Under the pieces are notes generated by a model. It was not told the origin of the DNA, searched no databases, and saw nothing but the letters and a program-made list of their open reading frames with translations. Both the position numbers and the translations under genes were made by a program. A stretch of DNA of 64,000 nt, taken from positions 191,049,357 to 191,113,356 of the forward strand of contig NC_073695.1 of assembly GCF_029784165.1 (NCBI RefSeq), written 5' to 3'. Positions 55,944-64,000 of the stretch are shown piece after piece; the stretch's first letter is position 1, and each line of letters begins with the position of its first letter. This DNA is from Wyeomyia smithii. Lineage: Eukaryota > Arthropoda > Insecta > Diptera > Culicidae.

Positions 55944-56465
55944 TATGGGTATTTCTTCAACCGGCCGATTTCCATCCAATATGAGATGCTTCGATAACGG
56001 AATGATACACAGGAGCTAGAATCGACCACAGACACCATTTTGAATTCTAAGATGGTGGCTTCCGGTTTCTGTAAAACAGCCGAAAATGACTAAATAACAC
56101 CTATTATTGGTGTTTCTACCAGAAGGACGCTCAGGAGCCAGAAGTTGTCTCCAAACTTCCGGTTTCTGTAAAATAGCCGAAAGGGACCAAACACCACCCA
56201 ATATGAGTGTTTCTTTAATCAGAATGATGCATGGAGCTAAAAATTGACCTCAGACACCATTTTGAATTGTAAGATGGCAACTTCTGGGAAACAGCCGAAT
56301 ACTACTGCATATGAATATTTCCGTAATCGAAATAATGTATAGAAGCCAAGCATTGACCCTGGACACCATCTTGAACTCGAAGATGACCACTTTTGAATAC
56401 CACCCACCAACCCCAAATACACATACCACCAATATGAGTGTTTTCGGAATATAGGTGATGTACTA

Positions 56466-57371
56466 AAGGCAAAAGTCGAGGATGTTGTCATTCCGATAAA
56501 ACCAATAATTTCGAACGATATAAACAAATCGCAAGAAATCAATGAATTTGGAATGTTGAAAATTATTAAATTAAACACAAAAATAGGCGGGACGAAGTTT
56601 GCGGGTCAGATAGTAAATACATAAATATGCTGGTTAAAGCAAAGCTGCAAGTGATAAATACGAAGATTAGAACTCGAGAGCAAAAAATTCGGAGGGATAA
56701 AAGAAAAACAAAAAAATTCTTTCAAAACGAAGAAAACTAAACATTAAATAATAGTTTTTGCATAAAAGTTGTTATCACTTATTACGTTTGTTTTGTTGAA
56801 TATCTTTTATGTATAATATAATAAAGCTTTTAAACCAATTACAACACTATATGTATCAATACTTAAATTGTTAAATTGATAGAACATTCAAGTGTTATCT
56901 AAGCTAAAAGTTGCACAACAACCATATACGACTATTGACAACCATCGTGCGGTTTCTCCTTCTATCTTTTCACGAGGTAATTGAAATATTCATTTAATTG
57001 TAGACTTCGTGGCCTGATTATTGAGCTTGAGCCGTCAAGGCCGCACATTTCGTAGTTGCTTCCCATGATGGATCTGAGCTAGTGAAGTTACAGAGGGAAC
57101 CACGTATATAGCAACTTGGGATTAGTTTACCATTTACACGTCGTGGCCTAATTATTTGAATATTTCTTCTTCGTGCCTCGATAAGCTACATGTATTATAT
57201 TATCAATATTTAACTCCCGTAATGGCGTTAGTTTTACATACAAGCAATATACGCACGAAATCTGCAACATATTTTTTTCTGTGAAAGTATGAAATTGAGT
57301 CAACTAAATCTAAAATTGAGTAAATTCAGTTTCGTGTGTGAGAATGTCATACGCCCACAGAAATTCAACAA
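56466..57371. other. AT-rich spacer with one repeat fragment
   Basis: A block at 57020-57105 (GCCGCACATTTCGTAGT and GGATCTGAGC) matches 62045-62115. No gene was seen. Confidence 0.45.
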
Positions 57372-57376
57372 CAATG

Positions 57377-58126
57377 CACAGTGGTACAGTAAGGCAATGT
57401 AGGCGGACATGAGTTTTTCGATGCGATTTTGTGGTTTTGGAGTAAAATTTTTTTCTAAGAACTTGTTTCTTATATTTAGTCTATTTTTTATGTGCAAATG
57501 AAAATTAGGGTGGTCCTGAAATCGACTAAATGAAAAAACTAACTTTTCATTTGCATAAATAAATGTTTACAGTTGTGGATCAACCAATTTTAAGCAACTT
57601 TCGGTATTTCTTCACAATATTTGTTCTTTCAAATGATACCAAAAAATATTATTTATGTTTGCCCTAAACGGAGACATCAATATATCAAAAGGGCCTATTT
57701 TTAAAATAGGAATAGTGAAAACTCTTCATCTGTACAATATATCGACAATGTTTTTTCGTCAAAACTGGCGTATTTTTGATTAAAGTTACCGAAGAAAACT
57801 TTGTTTTTAAATTTTAATTGAAAAAATATAGCGAAAAGACTGTTTTTGGAAACCAAATTTCATGTCTACAAAAAAAATTTTCTTACAAAGTTACTTAGAA
57901 TTAGTTGGTCTACAAGTTTGCCAAAGAATGTTTACAATTATTTATGCAAATAAAAACAAGTTAGTTTGTTTTTATTTCGTTGATTTTAGGACCATCCTAA
58001 TTTTCATTCGCACATAAATAGAGGACACAAGAAACAACTTTTTACAAAAACTATGGCTTTAAACCGCAAACTAAAATCTCAACGAAAAGCTTATGTCCGC
58101 CTCAATTGCCTTACTGTACCACTGTG
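57377..58126. mobile_element. 750 bp element with CACAGTGG ends, Transib-like
   Basis: Both ends read CACAGTGGTACAGTAAGGCA inwards, and inverted similarity continues for roughly 250 bases. CAATG flanks both sides (57372-57376 and 58127-58131), a 5 bp duplication. Transib elements make 5 bp duplications and have termini resembling the RAG signal heptamer CACAGTG, which is exact here. No transposase is present. I see no convincing nonamer at 12 or 23 bases. Assignment is inference. Confidence 0.7.
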
Positions 58127-58131
58127 CAATG

Positions 58132-58929
58132 AGTTTAGTTACCTTTTTCAGCACAAGAGGGGGTGTTCCCTGTCTGTCTTCACGGGAATATATGGGAAAT
58201 TCGAGAGTGAACTATATTGTTATTTCAAGATATTTGCTATTAGGTAAGTTCAGGTTCAGGTGGAATCTGTTTCGAATGAAAGACTTTGAACGAATGAAAA
58301 AATCCGACAACACTGTATGACTTTGACACATTGTAACATCAGTTCGTAGGTGGTATGAAGTCATGACGTAGGTCTTGTAATGAGTTGTCCACTAGTCGGT
58401 ATCTCTATATTGTTTGGGTCAAACATTATGCCATAATTTAATCGAGGTCAAGAAGAATGCTATGATGCTATGGAATTTATGGAGTCAGTTTTCATCTTAG
58501 ATGATGATAAGATACCTCAAAAGCCGTAGCCTCCGGGTATCCAGCCGCAATGTGACCATTTCCTCGCATAGTCAATATTTATATTAGCATGAGTTCTGGT
58601 CTGATGATTTTACGATCTTCTGAAAATTGCTCGCACAGCTAATGAGAACTCAGGGCGCAAAACAATAATGCTGTCAGCCCTAAGATCCTGTTGACCTATT
58701 TTGGCAAGAAAGTCTAATTGATCTGACGCTCATAGAATGAGACTTGAACTATTCACATTAAAATCCAGCATCGCAGTTATAGCAATTGAGTTTCTGTTTC
58801 TGACTCGAGTAGAGTACTTATATCAACCTGGATAGGACCAAGGGGTCGGTCCAGCATATGTGATAACGGTGGTGACGTGTAGATTTCAATAATTTGCCTT
58901 TTACAAAACACTTTTTAAACAATACTAAT
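58132..58929. other. No gene recognised
   Basis: A 75-codon frame at 58093-58320 overlaps the element end and has no domain. The rest contains short frames only. Confidence 0.45.
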
Positions 58930-59562
58930 CCAAGTATGATGACAGTTCTACAAGGTATGCTATTCACGTCGATGCATTAGTATTAGTGAACGTTATGAAC
59001 TTTTTCCAATTTTGTATGAAATTTGAAATGATTTTGCACTTTAAACTAAACTTAATAAACATACTTTCCTGAAAAGTTATAGAAATGATGTTGAAATATG
59101 TTTTATTTGTGGGGAATACATAAACATGCTGCGGTTTAGGTAAAATATGCTGTTTTTCATCAATTTGCCGGTAACCTTTTTGCACTTTTCGTTTTTTTTT
59201 GTACTCTAATAGCGCTTCTAAATAGAATCGCTTATGTTTCATACAGTAACAAAAGTCATGAGCTATGACAATGACTAAGATTATGCTCCAACCATTAGAA
59301 ATATAGCATTTTTATATATTTTATTTCGACATATTGTCGCAATTTTTCACACTAAATCTAAATTAATATCAATTTCTAGTGTGTTTCAACTGGAGATTCA
59401 CTCTCCAACCAAAAAAATCAGATATAAAACAACATAAAACGAGAAATTTCCAAAAATGTTCTGAATTCCATACAAAACGCGAAATTTTTCATAACGAGAT
59501 TTGTTTGTGTGCGTGGATAGACAAAAATGTAGTATACCTTGTAGAACTGTCATCATACTTAG
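58930..59562. mobile_element. MITE, copy B of the 633-634 bp family
   Basis: Begins CCAAGTATGATGACAG and ends with the inverted counterpart CTGTCATCATACTTAG. It is flanked by AATACTAAT (58921-58929 and 59563-59571). It matches 3286-3919 throughout with scattered changes and small indels. Confidence 0.87.
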
Positions 59563-59571
59563 AATACTAAT

Positions 59572-60159
59572 GGCCAAGTATCTTCACTATCTATAGATAG
59601 CTAAGAGAGTGTTTAGTATATATTTCAACAGGTGCCATAAAAATTACTGCTGTGATTTGATAGATACTGTAAAAACCAAGGGGTTTATTACCTACCGTAC
59701 CCGAAGGTGCAGCGGCCATCGGTATTTACCTGGCAAAGGAATTAAAAAAATCATCATGCGAGCGAAATCTTCACTGGAATCGATAAATTAATTCTTGTTT
59801 TATCAAATGTTGACCACGGCTACGTTTCAAATAGTTCGCAGAGTTCAGAGGTAGATGGTGAAGTCCGTAGGGTTCAGCTCCAGTGAACTCGCCGACCATT
59901 CCGAACTCGAAAAAAAACCCTGGAAAATGTTCCGCGATCCAGGTTTGGGTTTTCTACGCTTTGTGAGCCGGCGCCGAGTTTTGTTGGAAAACCCCATCCC
60001 TGGTACCACGAACTGTAAAGCTTGTTCCCGATATTTAACGGTTGAATTAAAAAATAGACTTTTTTCGAATGGTCATTAAAAAAAATAAAACAGATAATTA
60101 AGTTTGATTATTTACCACGGAAGGTAATTATATCAGCTTAATTGCAAAAAAATCTACGC
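59572..60159. other. No gene recognised
   Basis: Short frames only. The phrase GTGAGCCGGCGCCGAG near 59963 also occurs near 62180, so part of this is a dispersed repeat. Confidence 0.4.
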
Positions 60160-60839
60160 CCTTCCGAGCGGATTTCCGGCAGTTACCATGGCGAACTAAA
60201 ACATGCGTGTAGGCATGTTTTTGAGTCCTTTCTTCGTTTTAATTATCAACTCCACCCCAGATTTCACGACAAAATTGTTGGAGTAGATCTCACACTTCAG
60301 GCTTGCCCAGGAATTCTCAATGGGACGCAGCTGGGGAACGTTGGGCGGGTTCGCTGACTAGGGTGCCTATCTCCTCCAACAACCTCTTCGAGTAGTGAGC
60401 CGACTCTAAATCCGGCAAGAACACCGCGTTTTCGCCCTTTGGGATTTTTTACTTTTTATGGGGGAAATAAAATACGAAGTACCCTGCCAGTCGTTGCCTT
60501 TCAGGGAGAGGTAGGTCTCGTCGTCTATCACCACCGATACGTCGCGATTCGCCGGCAGAATCGACTCGATCATCTTATTCAGCTGCTGCCACTGCGTCAT
60601 TGCCTGTAGCTGTCCATGTTCGCCAGGTACTTTTCTACTGTTTGGCCGGTTACACCGACGTCCCGGCCAAGCGGACGCTGCGATGTAGCCACTTATCCCT
60701 CGGTCTTCCTCTTCAGCATCCTTTGGAGCTTCTTGTCGCTCAGGGTCGTCAGTCGTCCGGAAACAATGTTGTCCAATAGTGTCAAGATGTTGTAGATGCC
60801 GGAACGGACGTATTCGACGTCCATAACTGTTTTCGCCAT
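60160..60839 (-). pseudogene. Tc1/mariner-superfamily transposase B, decayed
   Basis: Starting at the ATG at 60839 the frame reads a helix-turn-helix region with LTTLSDKKLQRMLKRKTEG and, after a stop, SQRPLGRDVGVTG. Further on VVIDDETYLSLKG supplies a catalytic aspartate. Near 60320, in another phase, PPNVPQLRPIENSWASLK supplies the final acidic residue region. Much of the part between helix-turn-helix and the first aspartate is missing, so it is internally deleted as well as frameshifted. Confidence 0.72.
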
Positions 60840-60959
60840 CACGGTTAGAGTTCGACTGACAGAGCTGTAATTTTTTTTATGCTGACTTGATGGTAACTAT
60901 GATTGATGCTGGATGGGTAATTCAATCAGTGCGTGTTAACGTAATCCCATGAAAAATCG

Positions 60960-61601
60960 GCAATTTTTATCCACTTTTTTATTACTAATGTTATTTTGGT
61001 TGATAATCACTCCTGCAGAGACAAAAACAAGCGGAGCTCGGACATCACGGGTGATTTCGGTCCAAACCACCACCGATGCTGGTTTCTGTTTTCTAGTGGC
61101 CGTCAGCACGTCGGTATAGCATCGTCATCTCTCTAGCAACCAAATAATATCGTTATGCTTTTTCACCACATGTTGTACGTGAAGAATTTGTCGTCGGTAA
61201 ACTCGATGTTCTCCATTTTTCCTTCCCTCCTTACCAGGCAGCGCCTTCGCTCTTTTTACCCAATCTTGTTTATGCCTCACCGACAGATCTTGAGCCTTCT
61301 GGATTTTATAGAGCTTGGTTTGAAGTTTATCTTTCAAAACCCTACGGAGACTTCGATGAGACACGTTAAGATCCACCACCAACTGATTGGCACTACGTCG
61401 AGGATTTCACTCAGGGTGCATCTTGACGATCTTCAGCATGGCAAGTGTCACGACACCCCTCCATGCCGTTTTTTGGTACCTCCAGTATCTAAGTATCTTT
61501 TGACTGTACGGTATACAACACTTCTGAACACACTGCCTTTTTTCCTTTTTCCATCTCGGAAAAATGTTACCACGGCACTACGTTTCTGTTCGAATTTCAT
61601 T
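60960..61601 (-). pseudogene. Tc1/mariner-superfamily transposase A, decayed
   Basis: From the ATG at 61601 the sequence reads KFEQKRSAVVTFFRDGK, then shifts, then LNVSHRSLRRVLKDKLQTKL (the second DNA-binding helix), then IEFTDDKFFTYN with the first catalytic aspartate, and PASVVVWTEIT. The remainder of the catalytic domain is not found, and transposase B follows directly, possibly inserted here. Inverted repeats are not recognised. Confidence 0.68.
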
Positions 61602-62339
61602 TTTGCCGAACAACATTCTATTACAATAGTAACACATCCATTGACAGCTAAGACACCATGTAAATAAATGAGGGGTCATCCAATGCGGTCTCGTGTGCAA
61701 TGTAATGATAATTATTTAACTAATGTAGCACGGTATGCCCAAAGACCGGTATTTTTAAAAAATACACCAAAACATCTGAGCCCGCCATTCGATTCGTTAG
61801 GCCATACTGCATGTTCAGTCAAAGTTTCAAAATCGTTGTACAATGCATTTTTGAGTAAAGTTCTTTTAAAGGTTATAAGTAAATAAGCAATATTAAAACG
61901 ACAATGACTATCATTGTAAAGCACGAATAACTTCTAAAACGCTTTCTACACATAAAACGTTTTATATTCAATGGTAAATGAAAGACTTATTTGAAAACCT
62001 GAAGGGCGCACGGTGTACTATAAACTGTAAGGATATAATATTTCTATTCTACTATTGAGCTTCAGCGACCGCACGTTTCGTAGTCGCTCCTCCTTGGATC
62101 TGAGCAAGTGAAATTGCAGCTGCATTTCTAATGATTTTAACGGAAAGGAAGGTTACTTTGGGACGCTGGTACTTTGTCAGTGAGCCGGCGCCGAGACATA
62201 CATAGACTCTATTACGTTTCTTCATCGAGCCTTGTTAGTTACTCTGCAAAATACTGCACTGCACTTTTTTTTACTGAAATTTAGCGTGAGGGAAGGGTCA
62301 AGTAGGTGGATGGAAGGGTGCCTGAGAATAAACCCATGC
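61602..62339. other. Spacer with dispersed-repeat fragments
   Basis: The block at 62045-62115 matches 57020-57105. I see no gene. Confidence 0.4.
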
Positions 62340-62425
62340 ATAAAAAGTCCTTCTGACACTAAACGGTCTGATTCTATACTAAGACTCGAACTCATAACCA
62401 TTCGTTTATTCAGGCTTGTCGCTCC
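62340..62425 (-). repeat. Degenerate SINE fragment
   Basis: AAGACTCGAACTCATAACCA and TTCAGGCTTGTCGCTCCTC align with the tRNA-like head of the SINEs at 26842 and 37236, with many changes. Confidence 0.45.
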
Positions 62426-63049
62426 TCTTAAGAGCATCGTGTAGAAGTATACATTTCACTGAGGAAACAACTGCTCTCACATTGGTGTGCAAATTGATGC
62501 ACGTGCTTGAAGAGAACAGCGATCGTATGTATCTGAGAAGCTTGCAAATAACAATGTGGTGGAATCTGAAATATCTCTCCTTAGAGATAATAAATTATGG
62601 TGAGCTTTCTTCACGAAAGGACATTACACAGCAGAGCTCACAACAGGGCTTTTACAGTGAGTCTCTTGAATATATATCAAATGAGGGGATCATCTGGGTA
62701 ATAAGTAGATTGCGTTTGCTTTGCAGCTCGAAACTAAAAAAAAGGCGCCACTCTCAAGTTGTCCCTGTTGTATTATCTCAGCAGTGTACACTGCGGTGTA
62801 CTTCTGTGTACTCTCCCTAGAGTGATTCATCACTCTTGTTTCGCTCGACTGTGGTGTAAACAGCAAGTCAGGTTTTTTTTTTGCGAGTGGCAGAAGCACA
62901 GCACAAAGCAGAAGAAAGAAGAATGGTGCAAAAAATTGCTACATGCAGCGCTCATGTCGGAAAAGAAGTGCGCGGAGAATGACGTATTGAGGAGAATGAC
63001 AAGTGTACGCTTATCAAAGTGTGTAATTTCCAGGACATCCAGGAAAAAG
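62426..63049. other. No gene recognised
   Basis: Several short overlapping frames on both strands; none carries a motif. Confidence 0.35.
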
Positions 63050-63600
63050 AGACTACCGGCGGAATAAATGGAAGGAGTTGTACACCCCATTTATAAAAAG
63101 GGCGACAGCCGTCTTTCTCCTCTACAAAAAGGGTTCGTAGAGCAGTATCAAGCGGGCTTCACACAAGCACGGCCTACTACGGATCAAATATTCACTTTCC
63201 AGCAGATCCTTCAGAAATGCTGGGAGAACAAATTGCCCACAAATCATGTCATGTCATGTCGTGAAAGTGTATGGTACAGTCAATCGAGGCCAGCTATGGC
63301 AAATATGGCACAACTCCGGTTAAACTGACATGATTTATCAAAGCTACGTGTTACGAGTGGGTATCGGGGACACTCTTGAATCCCTTCGAAGCACGTAGAG
63401 GGCTGAGACAAAGATATGGACTATCCTGCACGTTGTTCAACATCGCTCTTGAAGGGTAGTAGGGTAGTCAACTTATAGGCTTCAGGGACGACCTCGACGA
63501 GTTATTACGAAAAACTTTGCGACGGCGATGACAAGCTACGTCAGACTAAAAGATGAGGATTAGAATTTAATGCGTCGAAAACCAAGTCTAGCGACCAATT
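63050..63600 (+). pseudogene. RTE-like reverse transcriptase fragment
   Basis: Reads MEGVVHPIYKKGDSR then jumps to GFVEQYQAGFTQARPTTDQI, so about 30 codons normally between these motifs are deleted. Decayed palm pieces continue in other phases to about 63600. It belongs to the same branch as the element at 40379-42164, but is more decayed. Confidence 0.7.
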
Positions 63601-63644
63601 TTTTTATATTTTGTGACATACTCCCCCTTTTTAATCTTGCTAAG

Positions 63645-64000
63645 TCAGGATAACGTATCACTATTGGAAGTGGTCGTTACAATCTGACCAATAGCATTAG
63701 TCCAGTCCGGTATTACACTTCGTATGAAAGGCACAACCGTATTGGGATTTGTTCTCCAGATTTCAGAGGGTTCCAGTGGCCCTCTCTCGAAGAACTTATA
63801 TCTTTCAATAAAAAATACCGGACATCGGCATAACAGATGTTCTGAGTCTTCTTTTTCCATGCCACATACTTGACATGTATCATCTTGAAGTTTTTTCATA
63901 ACCTTCAAATGATAACGGCTCTGACAATGCCCTGTTTTCAAACCAGTATACGTGCTTAGATTTTTCTTTGAAAGATCCAGTATTTCGCGAGTCATAGAAA
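63645..64000 (-). pseudogene. C-terminal part of a LINE ORF2, runs off the window
   Basis: On the minus strand the frame reads LSTYTGLKTGHCQSRYHL and then CQVCGMEKEDSEHLLCRC, a CCHC zinc motif typical of the end of RNase H-bearing LINE ORF2 proteins. The upstream part lies beyond base 64000. It may be intact outside the window; within it the frame is open to the stop near 63645. Confidence 0.7.

Larger units (their letters stand above)
54450..56465 (+). repeat. Tandem array, unit ~241-253 bp, with conserved motif pair
   Basis: The unit marker TCGACCTC is found at 54504, 54745, 54998 and 55251, with more degenerate markers near 56026, 56246 and 56348. Each unit has two related halves: one reads AAAATAGCGACTTCCGGTGA and the other AAGATGGCGACTTCCGG or a variant. 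Both halves are followed by AAATGACCAAATACCACC and ATATGGGTATTTC. The array is interrupted by a foldback MITE and a SINE. No protein is encoded. Reverse copies of the phrases occur at 45840-46110 and a trace near 47625. Confidence 0.85.

Noticed and set aside
54450..56465. CRISPR-like array
   Set aside because: Repeats are long (~245 bp), diverged and without short unique spacers; this is a satellite-type tandem repeat.
61155..61667. 170-codon plus-strand frame
   Set aside because: It is the shadow of the minus-strand mariner-type transposase A.

Overview
The window looks like repeat-rich, gene-poor nuclear DNA from a dipteran, most probably a culicine mosquito. It is AT-rich. It is packed with BEL/Pao, I-like, RTE-like, Jockey/CR1-like and R1-like retroelements, tRNA-derived SINEs, and many small inverted-repeat transposons with exact target-site duplications (TSDs). 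I see no intact host protein-coding gene, rRNA, true tRNA or CRISPR array. The organism call is inference from the repeat mixture. The element boundaries come directly from paired termini and TSDs in the sequence.

Layout. 1-4.7 kb: a pogo-like MITE and a 2.2 kb Tc1-like element that contains a 634 bp MITE and a 66 bp processed retroposon. 4.8-14.1 kb: a long tRNA-headed retroposon split by an 8.5 kb BEL/Pao LTR retrotransposon (LTRs 5009-5353 and 13180-13530, TSD GATAT). The BEL element is itself hit by a hAT-type element in gag (with two MITEs inside it) and by another MITE between RNase H and integrase. 15.0-21.7 kb: a nearly complete minus-strand non-LTR retrotransposon (ORF1 with zinc knuckles; ORF2 with endonuclease, RT and RNase H), split in RNase H by a hAT-type MITE. 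22.0-24 kb: a SINE and a foldback MITE. 24.0-26.4 kb: non-repetitive sequence that could include non-coding 5' exons of a host gene.

26.8-31.6 kb: a SINE, a piggyBac-like MITE, a decayed mariner-type transposase, and a 2.4 kb hAT-type element carrying a TA-flanked MITE and a pogo-like element. 31.6-40.4 kb: simple repeats, an (AT)n tract, ACGCG-rich repeats, a 27-bp-arm palindrome and a SINE. 40.4-42.2 kb: a 5'-truncated RTE-like LINE with a 13 bp TSD. 44.3-45.6 kb: a 5'-truncated Jockey/CR1-like LINE abutting a 40-bp-arm palindrome. 46.4-48.9 kb: an R1-clade LINE remnant split by fragments of the tRNA-headed retroposon. 49.8-50.7 kb: a complete 868 bp copy of that retroposon with an 11 bp TSD and poly-A tail.

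51.6-56.5 kb: MITEs and a tandem array with a period of about 241-253 bp, each unit carrying a YY1/PHO-like plus ETS-like motif pair. The array is interrupted by a foldback MITE and a SINE. 57.4-58.1 kb: a 750 bp element with CACAGTGG ends resembling Transib. 58.9-59.6 kb: the second copy of the MITE seen at 3.3 kb. 60.2-61.6 kb: two decayed mariner-superfamily transposases. 63.0-64.0 kb: two LINE fragments, the last running off the window.

The genes here do not form a host pathway. They are copies and wrecks of mobile elements, and the nesting gives a readable order of insertions. The points I would look at first are the tRNA-headed modular retroposon, the motif-bearing tandem array, the Transib-like ends, and the contrast between near-identical BEL LTRs and a badly damaged BEL interior.
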